In this document: piece by piece, positions 1 to 8,970 of the stretch
How positions within the stretch are numbered: position 1 is the stretch's first letter
Layout of the letters: the number at the start of each line of letters is the position of its first letter
Assembly (NCBI RefSeq): GCF_021390515.1
Contig: NZ_JAJUXI010000003.1
Coordinates: forward strand, 372,001 to 436,000
Length of the DNA: 64,000 bases
DNA from: Dyadobacter sp. CY326
GTDB lineage: Bacteria > Bacteroidota > Bacteroidia > Cytophagales > Spirosomataceae
Reading direction: 5' to 3'
The notes under the pieces: generated by a model
The model's database searches: none
Seen by the model: only the letters and a program-made list of their open reading frames with translations
What the model was told of the DNA's origin: nothing
Made by a program: the position numbers and the translations under genes

Positions 1-521
1 TTTAAAACCGCAACATTGACAAATTTGCCAAAACCGTCAACGCGGCGGTGTTTGATCACCAGCATGCCCGGCTCCACGACCTCCAAAACAAAGCATAATC
101 CCGGAATAACGCGCGTGGTGCCCCATATCCGCAGCTCATCCCCTTCCATCCAGACGCCCAGGTGAATGCCCGACCGCTCAACAGCGGGCGCAAGCTTGGT
201 CAAAATATTCGAAGTCAAAGAAAGTGTTTCACTAAAAATGAGCGGATGCTCAGCAGATTCCGGCGGAAGAAATGCGATGGAAACTTTGGGTGAACGGCCT
301 TCCTCCCGGCGCAAGCTCGCCCAGAATGTGGTGTCAATGATCGTTTCAATGGTTTTTGCGTCCGGCTTAGGCGCTAGGTCGTGTTCGTAATGGCTGCTAA
401 CCTGCTGATGATGACGCTGAAAATGGCTTTCAACAAGGCTTGCAACGGCCCGCGCCGCTTTGTATGTGGTCACCGGAACCGTGTCGCCGGCAAAGGTGTT
501 GGAATCAAAGGTCTGAATCAT
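1..521 (-). CDS. Putative sensor domain DACNV-containing protein (partial)
   Basis: An open frame on the minus strand begins with ATG at 519-521 and runs off the left window edge, so only about 173 N-terminal residues are seen. Readable stretches are FWASLRREEGRSPKVSIAFL (about residues 67-86), GIHLGVWMEGDELRIWGT and CFVLEVVEPGMLVIKHRR. These resemble, from memory, the DACNV sensor domain that in Bacteroidota precedes a DisA-like nucleotide-binding domain. There is no signal peptide, so it is probably cytoplasmic. The nucleotide-binding half, if present, lies outside the window. Family assignment is by recollection of conserved strings; the reading frame itself is clear. Confidence 0.6.
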   Translation of the reverse strand, partial: MIQTFDSNTFAGDTVPVTTYKAARAVASLVESHFQRHHQQVSSHYEHDLAPKPDAKTIETIIDTTFWASLRREEGRSPKVSIAFLPPESAEHPLIFSETLSLTSNILTKLAPAVERSGIHLGVWMEGDELRIWGTTRVIPGLCFVLEVVEPGMLVIKHRRVDGFGKFVNVAVL

Positions 522-1262
522 TGGGAACAGGCACTTAAAATTTTTTGGCAGATTTAGTCGTTCTCTTGGCAGCCAGCTGCCTGGACAGTGGCGGAGAAGT
601 TAAGATAGCAACAAAGAGAAGTTATAAAAAGTTGGGAATTCCGGAACTGCGTATATTTTTTCACATACTCAAACTTTTTTTGGCCCAATGGTGAAACAGT
701 TGTCGGTGATAATGAGCACTTTCAAAATTTTTTAGAATAAACGTTTTGCTCTTTTTACAATTTCTTGAAATCAGTTTCCAACCATTTTTAAAGTTTGCAC
801 GTCGTATAAATCGAAGCTTGAGATTAGAGAAGTGATATTTCAGCCATGAAAATAAAACAGCGGTTTGAATGAATGATCTTGGAAAAAACATATCTTGCCT
901 GCATCAAAATGCTCATATTGCGTGTATAGATACGGGAAATGATAATAATTACATTAAGTATTTACAAAATGCCGTAACAGGTTAATTACAAAATTTTTTA
1001 CAGCAGGCATATCGCATTACTATTCCCTCTTCGCTCCCTAAACACTTAAACGCAGAAAGCAGGACAATGCGTCCCCAGCAGATTCTTTGTGTTTAATAAA
1101 AATTGAAATCGCATTGCCGCTTGATAAATGATGCAAACGGATTTTCCGTCATCCAAAATATTGGTGCAATAATTGTTAAGTGACGGCGTGACTAAAAACA
1201 TAGATTTAAAACAGACAACTATCGGGTACACAATATACTCTACACTTTAAATTGTAAGATTG
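522..1262. other. Gene-free AT-rich spacer
   Basis: About 740 bases between divergent genes. I find no convincing protein-coding frame, tRNA, repeat or hairpin terminator. A 76-codon minus-strand frame at 661-891 has low-complexity, unlikely composition. The stretch is richer in A and T than its flanks and presumably holds promoters for the flanking divergent genes, but I could not place a consensus element with confidence. Confidence 0.5.
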
Positions 1263-2246
1263 ATGAAAAGCATCTCGGTAGTGATTCCGAATTACAACGG
1301 AAAGCATTTGTTCGAAAAATATTTTGAGAGCAACTACAAGATCCTGAAAGGGCTTGGAACGAAGGTTCAAATCATCGTAGTGGATGATGCTTCCAGCGAC
1401 GATTCTATAGCTTATCTGGAGCAGCAATATGGAGATGAAATTACGATTATCCGGAAAGAAAAGAATTCAGGATTTTCACACACTTGCAACCTCGGCATCC
1501 AGAAAGCATCTAATGACCTGATATTCCTGCTAAACACAGACGTTACGCTGGAAGAAGGTTATTTCGAAAAGCTTTATAAATATTTCGAGCTTGAAGATAC
1601 ATTCGGTGTGATGGGCCGCATTATTGGCATGGAAGATGATAATATTCTCGATGCTGCACGCTCTCCGAAGATTCTGGGACGTAAAATAAAGCCCAGCAAT
1701 TTTTTCTATCTCAAAGATTCTGACACGCTTACGCCAACATTCTATTTGTCAGGTGCAATTGCATTAATGGACACAAGAAAGCTGAAAGCCATCAATGGTT
1801 TCAACGAAATGTTCAATCCCTATTACGGAGAAGATCAGGAAATGTCGATCCGTGCATGGAGATTGGGTTGGAAATGTTATTACGAGCACAATGCGGTTTG
1901 TCGTCACGAAGTTTCAGCAAGCACCAAAGGACACAAGGACAATTATTCGGTGAAAAGGATTTATTTCCGCAACCGTTATTATATGCATCACCTGCATTTG
2001 CACGGAATTGATCTCAATCTCTATCACTTACAGGTTATTTTGAGCGATGTGCTCCCCAGCATCATTACGCTTCAATTCTACAAAGCCCAGGCTTATCTCG
2101 ATTTTCTGCGCAACATGAATGAGCTTTCCGTGAAGAAAACGGCGTTCAAAACGCAGATGAAAAATCACAAGTCCAACATTGGAATTAACGATATCATCGA
2201 GAATATCCGAATGATGTTGAAATACAAGCAGGTCGTAAAATTATAA
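1263..2246 (+). CDS. Glycosyltransferase family 2 protein
   Basis: A 327-residue GT-A fold glycosyltransferase. The N-terminus SISVVIPNYNG is the nucleotide-binding strand of GT2. IIVVDDASSDDS and LLNTDVTLEEGY carry the acidic residues expected to bind the sugar nucleotide and metal, and YYGEDQEMSIRAWRLGW is the ED-x-D/E acceptor-side motif typical of rhamnosyltransferase-like GT2 enzymes. It is cytoplasmic or membrane-peripheral and probably adds a sugar to a cell-surface glycan. I start at ATG 1263; a TTG directly before it extends the frame by one codon and is less likely. It opens a co-directional glycan cluster with an MsbA-like exporter. Donor and acceptor cannot be read from sequence. 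Confidence 0.88.
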   Translation: MKSISVVIPNYNGKHLFEKYFESNYKILKGLGTKVQIIVVDDASSDDSIAYLEQQYGDEITIIRKEKNSGFSHTCNLGIQKASNDLIFLLNTDVTLEEGYFEKLYKYFELEDTFGVMGRIIGMEDDNILDAARSPKILGRKIKPSNFFYLKDSDTLTPTFYLSGAIALMDTRKLKAINGFNEMFNPYYGEDQEMSIRAWRLGWKCYYEHNAVCRHEVSASTKGHKDNYSVKRIYFRNRYYMHHLHLHGIDLNLYHLQVILSDVLPSIITLQFYKAQAYLDFLRNMNELSVKKTAFKTQMKNHKSNIGINDIIENIRMMLKYKQVVKL

Positions 2247-2294
2247 TTCCCCGTCTGCGTTTTTCAAACGATTAGCATTAATTTGCACCCTCAA

Positions 2295-2316
2295 CCGGAA
2301 ATTTCACAATTTCCGG
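2295..2316. terminator. Perfect 9-bp hairpin between GT2 and exporter genes
   Basis: CCGGAAATT, loop TCAC, then AATTTCCGG: a perfect 9-bp stem with a 4-nt loop, followed by CTGTTTTAC. The T-run is short, so it may be a weak terminator for the upstream gene. It also lies 45 bases before the ABC gene, so it could instead sit in that gene's leader. Confidence 0.5.
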
Positions 2317-2361
2317 CTGTTTTACTTTCAGGCATATCCTAATGTGCCATTTTCCATATAA

Positions 2362-4182
2362 ATGAAAACATACTTCCGATTATTATCTTTTGCCCAGCCC
2401 ATTTCCCGATTTGCAGTTCCCTACATTATATTCACAGTCCTGGGGGTCATATTCAACACACTGAATTTAGCATTGCTCGCTCCCCTGATGAGCACCCTTT
2501 TCAACAACAATAAGGACGGGGCTGAAATCATACAAAAACCGGATGTTTGGGATGTGACGGGCTTGCTCAACTATTACGCGCAGCAAGCAAACAACACTTA
2601 TGGCCCGCATGGCGCTTTGCAAATCGTTTGCGCCGTTATTGTCACCTCCATTTTGCTTTCCAATATTTTCAAATATTTTTCCCAGCGGGTGATGGAAAAC
2701 CTGCGGATTCATACACTGTTAAATCTACGCAAAACGGTTTTCAACAACGTTATGAACCTCCATGCAGGCTATTTCAGCAACCAGCGCAAGGGCGACATTA
2801 TTTCCAAAATCGCCTCTGACGTGCAAGTGGTGCAGTTTTCGGTGACCGGAACATTGCAGGTTGTGTTTAAAGAACCCTTGCAATTGCTGGCTTACGTTTT
2901 CATGCTTTTTGCCACTTCTGCCAAGCTTACATTCTTCGCCATCCTGGTTATTCCCATTTCCGCATTTATTATTTCCAAAATTGTAAAAAGACTAAAAGAG
3001 CAGGCGACTTTGGCGCAGCATCTTTTTGGTTTAATGATCAGTTATCTAGATGAGGCGCTTTCCGGCATCAAGATCATTAAGGCATTCAACGCGACGGAGG
3101 ATATTAAGGAGAAATTTCACCAGGAAAACATTCGTTATTCAGAGCTTGGGCGCAAAATGGCGCGGCGCCAGCAGTTGAGCGGTCCCGTTTCTGAGTTCCT
3201 CGGCGTTACAATGGTTGCGATTATCGTCCTTTATGGAGGTTCCCTGATTCTGGACAACCAGTCCGATCTGAGCGTCTCGAAATTTGTCGCTTACATTGCG
3301 CTCTTCTCGCAAGTAATGCGTCCTGCCAAGGCGTTAACGGATTCTTTCAGCACCATTCACGCCGGGATCGCTGCGGGTGAAAGGGTTTTGGAATTAATTG
3401 ATGAAAAACCGGAGATCCAGGATGCGCCTAACGCCGTTGATGTCAAGGAATTCAATGACTCGCTGAAATTGACCAATGTCTCATTCGCCTATCAATCCCG
3501 TCCCGTCCTCAAATCCATCAACCTCACCATTCCCAAAGGAAAAACAGTTGCGCTCGTCGGTCCGTCCGGTGGCGGAAAATCAACAATGATGGACTTGCTG
3601 CCGCGCTTCATTGATGCCAAGGAAGGCTCCGTTTCCATTGACAATCTGGATGTGAAGCAGGTCAAAATGGAATCTTTGTGGGCCTTGTTCGGGGTAGTTA
3701 ACCAGGAATCAATGCTTTTCAATGACACCATCTATAACAACATCGCTTTTGGAAATCATACGGCCACGCCTGAACAAGTAGAAGCCGCAGCACGCGTTGC
3801 GAACGCGCATTACTTTATTATGGATACGGAAAACGGTTACCAAAGCAACATTGGAGACCGCGGAATGAAGCTTTCGGGCGGGCAAAAACAACGCATATGC
3901 ATCGCCAGGGCCGTTTTGAAAAATCCGCCGATCATGCTTTTGGATGAAGCAACGTCTGCATTGGACACAGAGTCGGAAAAGCTGGTGCAGGAAGCATTGA
4001 ATAATTTGATGCAAAACAGAACGTCACTGGTTATCGCCCACAGGCTGAGCACGATCCAGAAAGCCGATATGATCGTGGTTTTGGAAGAGGGTGAAATTGT
4101 TGAGCAAGGCAACCATTCTGAGCTCATTGCACACGACGGCCTGTATAAAAGGCTGATCGATATGCAGACCTTCAATGATTAG
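2362..4182 (+). CDS. ABC transporter, MsbA-like exporter (fused permease and ATPase)
   Basis: A 606-residue half-transporter of the type I exporter family. The N-terminal ~330 residues form the six-helix transmembrane domain; the C-terminal ~240 form the ATPase. Visible are Walker A GPSGGGKST (residues 400-408), Q-loop VNQES, signature LSGGQKQR, Walker B IMLLDEATSALD and switch histidine in IAHRLST. It works as a homodimer in the inner membrane. Position between glycosyltransferase genes suggests export of a lipid-linked glycan or lipid A-type molecule, though MsbA-like half-transporters have varied substrates. The ATG at 2362 gives a normal family N-terminus. The next gene follows after 17 bases, so they are probably co-transcribed. 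Confidence 0.9.
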   Translation: MKTYFRLLSFAQPISRFAVPYIIFTVLGVIFNTLNLALLAPLMSTLFNNNKDGAEIIQKPDVWDVTGLLNYYAQQANNTYGPHGALQIVCAVIVTSILLSNIFKYFSQRVMENLRIHTLLNLRKTVFNNVMNLHAGYFSNQRKGDIISKIASDVQVVQFSVTGTLQVVFKEPLQLLAYVFMLFATSAKLTFFAILVIPISAFIISKIVKRLKEQATLAQHLFGLMISYLDEALSGIKIIKAFNATEDIKEKFHQENIRYSELGRKMARRQQLSGPVSEFLGVTMVAIIVLYGGSLILDNQSDLSVSKFVAYIALFSQVMRPAKALTDSFSTIHAGIAAGERVLELIDEKPEIQDAPNAVDVKEFNDSLKLTNVSFAYQSRPVLKSINLTIPKGKTVALVGPSGGGKSTMMDLLPRFIDAKEGSVSIDNLDVKQVKMESLWALFGVVNQESMLFNDTIYNNIAFGNHTATPEQVEAAARVANAHYFIMDTENGYQSNIGDRGMKLSGGQKQRICIARAVLKNPPIMLLDEATSALDTESEKLVQEALNNLMQNRTSLVIAHRLSTIQKADMIVVLEEGEIVEQGNHSELIAHDGLYKRLIDMQTFND

Positions 4183-4199
4183 ATTTAATTAAAGTTATT

Positions 4200-5156
4200 A
4201 TGTTCAAAAAGAGAAATCTGGCTTCGAGACTCTGGCTTAAACACACGGACAAAATCCGCTATAAGCAATACAAATGGGAGTTGAAAAACCAGAAGCAATT
4301 GGCGTTTGCCAATTTTATCAACGACGCCGACAAACTTACCAGTCCTGCCAAAATAAAGGAATACGCTGCCCAAAAAGGATGCATCAGGCTAAGCCACAGT
4401 GGCAATGCAGGCGATATTATTTACGCATTGCCGACCATTGATGCGATCCGAAAAATGACCAATGTGCGCATCGAATTATATCTCAGACTCGGGCAGCCAT
4501 TGATTCTTTCGGGTTACAACACGCACCCGCTGGGCAACGTGATGCTCAACCAACGCATGGCCGACATGCTCATTACGCTCCTGAAACCGCAGCCATACAT
4601 TGATCTCGTGGAAGTGCATACAGATCAGCTCATTGACATTGATCTCGATTATTTCCGCGCTGGCGGCATTCCGCTCGACAAAGGAAACATTGCGCGCTGG
4701 TGCAGTTACCTCACAGGCGTTAACCCGATTTTATACAAATCCTGGCTGGAAGTCGAGCCTGACACTGCATATGCGGACACGATCGTGATGGCACGCAGCG
4801 AGCGTTACCGCAATTATACGGTCAACTACAAGTTTCTGAATAATTATCCGAACATTGTCTTCATCGGCGTCGAAAGCGAATATAACGACATCAAAAAGGT
4901 TGTTCCGAGCATTCAATGGGTTCAGGTTGATGACTTTATGCAGATGGCACGGATTATTAAAGGTGCTAAGTTTTTCATTGGCAACCAGTCGTTTCCGTTT
5001 TCTATCGCCGAAGGTTTGAAAGTTCCGCGCATTTTGGAAACATCTTTTGATGTGATCAATGTGGTTCCCGAAGGAGAAGACGGTTATGACTTTTTCTTCC
5101 AGGAACACCTGGAATCATTGGTCCAAATGCTGGACAGCCGCAAAACAAACGCTTAA
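4200..5156 (+). CDS. GT9/heptosyltransferase-like glycosyltransferase
   Basis: A 318-residue protein without a signal peptide. SHSGNAGDIIYALPTIDAI (about residues 65-83) matches the GD-x-I-x-x-x-P nucleotide-binding loop that opens GT-B enzymes of the heptosyltransferase class. Near the C-terminus, FFIGNQSFPFSIAEGL resembles the donor-binding segment of the second GT-B domain. The middle is divergent, so the exact family is uncertain; 'hypothetical protein with GT9-like features' is the cautious reading. It lies 17 bases after the exporter gene and 27 before the DUF5672 gene, in the same glycan cluster, which supports a role in sugar transfer to a surface polymer. Confidence 0.65.
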   Translation: MFKKRNLASRLWLKHTDKIRYKQYKWELKNQKQLAFANFINDADKLTSPAKIKEYAAQKGCIRLSHSGNAGDIIYALPTIDAIRKMTNVRIELYLRLGQPLILSGYNTHPLGNVMLNQRMADMLITLLKPQPYIDLVEVHTDQLIDIDLDYFRAGGIPLDKGNIARWCSYLTGVNPILYKSWLEVEPDTAYADTIVMARSERYRNYTVNYKFLNNYPNIVFIGVESEYNDIKKVVPSIQWVQVDDFMQMARIIKGAKFFIGNQSFPFSIAEGLKVPRILETSFDVINVVPEGEDGYDFFFQEHLESLVQMLDSRKTNA

Positions 5157-5183
5157 CATTCTCACACCCTGACATTGACCAAA

Positions 5184-5996
5184 ATGAGTAGCACCAAAAA
5201 AGTTGCTGTTGTTGTTCCCGTTTACAAAACGCAGCTTTCGGACTACGAAAAAATATCGCTTCGGCAATGCAGGAAAATCCTTTCAAACCATCCAATTATC
5301 GCCATTAAGCCGGACACGCTTGATTTGTCCGAGCTTGGAGACGACAATATTTTCACAGATGCGGTCAGTTTTGATCCGCAGTTTTTCAATGGTGTGCAGG
5401 GTTATAACCGGTTAATGCTCAGTCCGGAATTTTACCAGACATTTCTTGATTACGAATTCATCCTCATCCATCAGCTGGACGCATTTGTTTTCAAAGACGA
5501 GCTTATAAAGTGGTGCAGCAGCGGCTACGATTATATTGGCGCGCCCTGGCCCAAACGCCTCGAAGAGCCTGACTTTATCAAGGCTTTTAAAACAAGGACG
5601 ATCACATTGTATCACATGTGGAAAAATACAATTGAAGATGGCCTGCCCACGCAGCGGCAATTCGACAATGTGGTTGGTAATGGCGGTTTTTCGCTGCGCC
5701 GGGTCAAGAAATTCTTCCAACTTGCCTCAACCATGCAGGATAAGATCCAGGAATATCACCAGCGGCACGAGCACCAGTTTCATGAGGATGTTTTTTGGAG
5801 CATTGAGGTAAACCGGAAATTCAGCAAGCTGCGCATTCCTGCATTTAAAACTGCTTACAAATTTTCCATCGAAAATAATCCGGAACGCGGAGTCCGATTC
5901 AACAAAGGCCTGCCGTTCGGCTGTCATGCGTGGGATCGGGATGATAATCTGGCGTTTTGGAAGCCCTATTTGCTGGATATGGGATATCAGTTGTGA
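5184..5996 (+). CDS. DUF5672 domain-containing protein
   Basis: About 270 residues. The strings YDYIGAPWP and NVVGNGGFSLRR are hallmarks of DUF5672, a family with a GT-A-like fold whose members sit in glycan clusters and are presumed glycosyltransferases. FILIHQLDAFVFKDEL probably carries the metal-binding acidic residue. I use ATG at 5184; a TTG three codons upstream is in frame but less likely. It closes the plus-strand glycan group, and its last 10 bases overlap the end of the convergent glycosyltransferase. Substrate is unknown. Confidence 0.8.
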   Translation: MSSTKKVAVVVPVYKTQLSDYEKISLRQCRKILSNHPIIAIKPDTLDLSELGDDNIFTDAVSFDPQFFNGVQGYNRLMLSPEFYQTFLDYEFILIHQLDAFVFKDELIKWCSSGYDYIGAPWPKRLEEPDFIKAFKTRTITLYHMWKNTIEDGLPTQRQFDNVVGNGGFSLRRVKKFFQLASTMQDKIQEYHQRHEHQFHEDVFWSIEVNRKFSKLRIPAFKTAYKFSIENNPERGVRFNKGLPFGCHAWDRDDNLAFWKPYLLDMGYQL

Positions 5997-6889
5997 GCTT
6001 TACGACGCAATGTCGCAACCCGCCGCAGGTCGACAAACATTTTATACCATTTCAGATTTTTGAATATGCGTGAATGGCGTGCGTTCCAGCAAATTTTCAT
6101 TAGATAACCGTAAGATCTGCCTTTTTCAAGCTGTTTTTCGAAAAACCTTTTAAATGCGCGCCGCTCATAACGGAGCAATGTTTGCTCATCCAAGCCATCA
6201 ACATTGACCGGCAGAATGTGGCTCCATTTCTGGTGCACTTTCAAAATTTCCTCTTCCCATTTCTCGCTGAAATCCCCCTCGGAAAAGTGGCTTAAAAGCA
6301 CTTCATAAGTGACTGCAACGTCATAATCCCGACCGACGGACAGTGAAAAATCAATGTCATAAGCATGGAAATGTTGCAGAAGATTTTGGTCAAAAGGCTT
6401 CTCCAAAGCAATATTTTTATGCGTTACCATCCAGCAACCGTCAATGCTTGCGACGTAGGAAACTTTTTCATTCTTCGGATTGCGATAATCCCAAAAAGCC
6501 TCTCTTCCCGAATATTTGAACCCTTGAATCAAATTACAATAAAACGCACCATTCACTTCGAGATCAGCATTATACCAGCTCGACGGAACCACAGATTTAT
6601 ATCCGCCGCCGGCAACGCCCAGCAATCCCAGCGTAGGATTTGAAGCGAATGTTCCGATTACTTGTTTACCCCAATCAGCAGTTTTCATTTCGATGTCCTC
6701 GTGCATGAAACAAAGCAGATCAAACTTCGCCTCGCGGGCGCCTTGGTTGTAAAGCTCACAAATCCCCTTGCTGGCCTGGCTGTTATCAAAAGCAATAATC
6801 TCATAAGCAACCCCAATGGTCTGCGCAATGTTTTCTTTGACCAAAAGCAAATCCTGCGGGTTGGCGGAACAAATAATAATGGAGATCAT
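5987..6889 (-). CDS. Glycosyltransferase (GT2-like, StrF-type domain)
   Basis: A 300-residue protein beginning MISIIICSANPQDL, a GT-A start, with AFDNSQASKGICELYNQGA and CFMHEDIEM, where HEDI takes the place of the DXD motif. SIDGCWMVTHKNI and the downstream aspartates resemble the StrF-type glycosyltransferase domain (Pfam Glyco_tranf_2_5). I take ATG at 6889; a TTG three codons earlier also opens the frame. It runs against the plus-strand glycan genes and overlaps the DUF5672 stop by 10 bases, so the two transcripts are convergent. Likely cytoplasmic; acceptor unknown. Confidence 0.75.
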   Translation of the reverse strand: MISIIICSANPQDLLLVKENIAQTIGVAYEIIAFDNSQASKGICELYNQGAREAKFDLLCFMHEDIEMKTADWGKQVIGTFASNPTLGLLGVAGGGYKSVVPSSWYNADLEVNGAFYCNLIQGFKYSGREAFWDYRNPKNEKVSYVASIDGCWMVTHKNIALEKPFDQNLLQHFHAYDIDFSLSVGRDYDVAVTYEVLLSHFSEGDFSEKWEEEILKVHQKWSHILPVNVDGLDEQTLLRYERRAFKRFFEKQLEKGRSYGYLMKICWNARHSRIFKNLKWYKMFVDLRRVATLRRKAHN

Positions 6890-6990
6890 AGGAAGCAATT
6901 AATTCTCGGCGGGCACTTGCAAAAATAACGCTTTAAGTAGAAACTACACCCCGGCGGCATTTTATAGGCGTTATTAACTTTTTTGACTTC

Positions 6991-8946
6991 ATGAAACGCT
7001 TTGTTATAGTTCTTTTTTTCTTCGCTCACACCTCCCTATTTGCACAAGTAAAATTCGCCAGATTATTCTCCGATCACGTCGTTTTGCAACGACAAAAGCC
7101 GATTCCAGTTTGGGGCTGGGCCAAAGCAGGCGAAAAAGTCAATGTAACGCTGGGTTCACAAACCGTTCAAGGCAAAGCAGATGCGTCAGGCAAATGGTCG
7201 GTGCGCTTCAATGCGATGGAGGCAGGCGGTCCGCATGTGCTTAAAGTGGCCGCAAAATCGGGTCAACTTACTGTTAATGATGTGCTTATCGGAGAGGTCT
7301 GGCTCTGCTCGGGGCAATCCAATATGGAATGGAGCGTGGCGCAGGCAAAGGATTACGACATTGAAAAGAAGAATGCAAACTTTCCGCAGATCCGGCATTT
7401 TGAAGTGAAACACAATGTAACATTACAACCGGAAACCGATTTGAAAGAGGGCGATTGGCAAGTTGCTTCCGAAGAAAAGGTGGGCAAGTTCTCTGCAATC
7501 GGATTCTTTTTTGCACGCGAATTATATCAAAAATTAAACATTCCCGTCGGCATTCTGCATTCATCCTGGGGCGGCTCGCAAGTGGAAGGCTGGATCAGCA
7601 AGGAAGCCATGCTAACCGAGCCGGAACTCAAAAATTACGCAGAAAACTTGCCTAAAACTTGGCAGGAAGCTGACGTAATGATGGACGCAAAACTTCGGAA
7701 AACACTCTTTAAAGCCGACAATTACACACCGACGGCCGAGGATGAAAAGAAATACACCAGCGGCAATGCAGACTTTTCAACATGGCTCAAAGCGGCTGAT
7801 CCCGTGGGACAATGGGACTGGAAAGGTGTGATGGGTTATCGCGGAAACGCTTTCATGGCCAAAGAAGTCATGATTCCCGCTGAATTGGTTGGCAAAGAAA
7901 CGACATTGTCACTGGCCGAAAATGACAGTCCTAACCAGATTTACATTAATGGCAAACTGATTGACGAAACGTCCTCAAAAGGTGTTCGCAAGATTAAAGT
8001 GCCCGCCAACTCCTGGAAAGAAGGCAAAAACCAACTGGTGATCGCGCATGGCGTTATGGTGGGCACGCCGTGGTTTGGACCCGGCATGATGGGCAACGCC
8101 AATGATCTGTTTGTGGAGGCCGGAACGACGAAGATCAGCTTGGCGAAAGACTGGCTGCTAATGCCCGCTTTTTCTTCCAAACATGAATATGCGCATTTGA
8201 TGAACAATGTTGGGACAAGCATTTACAACGCAATGATCGTCCCGCTGATTCCCTTCGCCATTCGCGGAACACTTTGGTATCAGGGCGAGTCCAATGCAGG
8301 TCGTGCTTATCAATATCGCAAGGCTTTTCCGCTGATGATCAACGACTGGCGCAAGGCTTGGAATGATGAATTTTCATTTTACTGGGTGCAGCTTTCCAGC
8401 TTTGGAGGCGATGATGACAGCAATAAGGGCAGCGGATGGGCTGAGTTGCGCGAAGCGCAGAACATGACGCTTAGCCTGCCCAAAACCGGCATGGCCGTCA
8501 GCACCGACGTCGGCAATCCAGACAACATTCACCCGACCAACAAGCAGGATGTGGCGCATAGGCTCGCAACCCAGGCTCTGAAAAATGATTATGGCCAAAA
8601 CATTCCCTACGCTTCTCCATTGTATGATAAAGTCCAGTTTCAGGACGGGAAAGCCATTGTTTCCTTCAAACATGCTGAGAATGGGTTAATGGTGAAAGAT
8701 CGTTATGGTTATCTCAAAGGCTTTGAGATTGCTGGCGATGACAAGAAATTTTATTTTGCCAAAGCAGAGATCAAAGGAAACACGGTCGAGATTTCACACC
8801 CGAAAGTTGGCAAGCCGGTGGCCGTTCGTTATGCCTGGACTGACGCTCCGGCAGAGGCAAACCTTTACAGCACGGACGGATTTCCAGCCAGCGCGTTCCG
8901 GACCGACGACTGGCCGGGCATTACGGTTAATACCAAATTTGAGTAA
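6991..8946 (+). CDS. Sialate O-acetylesterase family protein
   Basis: A 651-residue secreted esterase. Residues 1-19 are a signal peptide ending LFAQ. The catalytic serine is S110 in WLCSGQSNMEW, the defining motif of the SGNH-type sialate O-acetylesterase family (SASA, PF03629). GTLWYQGESNAG is the second family block, and DNIHPTNKQDVAHRLA carries the likely catalytic Asp and His. An inserted beta-sandwich (about residues 240-380) matches larger members that act on acetylated plant or host glycans. It probably removes acetyl groups from sugars in the periplasm or outside the cell. The PQQ dehydrogenase gene follows after 24 bases and may share its transcript. Confidence 0.9.
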   Translation: MKRFVIVLFFFAHTSLFAQVKFARLFSDHVVLQRQKPIPVWGWAKAGEKVNVTLGSQTVQGKADASGKWSVRFNAMEAGGPHVLKVAAKSGQLTVNDVLIGEVWLCSGQSNMEWSVAQAKDYDIEKKNANFPQIRHFEVKHNVTLQPETDLKEGDWQVASEEKVGKFSAIGFFFARELYQKLNIPVGILHSSWGGSQVEGWISKEAMLTEPELKNYAENLPKTWQEADVMMDAKLRKTLFKADNYTPTAEDEKKYTSGNADFSTWLKAADPVGQWDWKGVMGYRGNAFMAKEVMIPAELVGKETTLSLAENDSPNQIYINGKLIDETSSKGVRKIKVPANSWKEGKNQLVIAHGVMVGTPWFGPGMMGNANDLFVEAGTTKISLAKDWLLMPAFSSKHEYAHLMNNVGTSIYNAMIVPLIPFAIRGTLWYQGESNAGRAYQYRKAFPLMINDWRKAWNDEFSFYWVQLSSFGGDDDSNKGSGWAELREAQNMTLSLPKTGMAVSTDVGNPDNIHPTNKQDVAHRLATQALKNDYGQNIPYASPLYDKVQFQDGKAIVSFKHAENGLMVKDRYGYLKGFEIAGDDKKFYFAKAEIKGNTVEISHPKVGKPVAVRYAWTDAPAEANLYSTDGFPASAFRTDDWPGITVNTKFE

Positions 8947-8970
8947 ACAGCACTTCCTTTCATTCACTAT

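Noticed and set aside
661..891. 76-codon minus-strand open frame in the first gap
   Set aside because: Composition is unlike a real protein (many Phe, Lys, Arg, His), no motif, no promoter or family resemblance.
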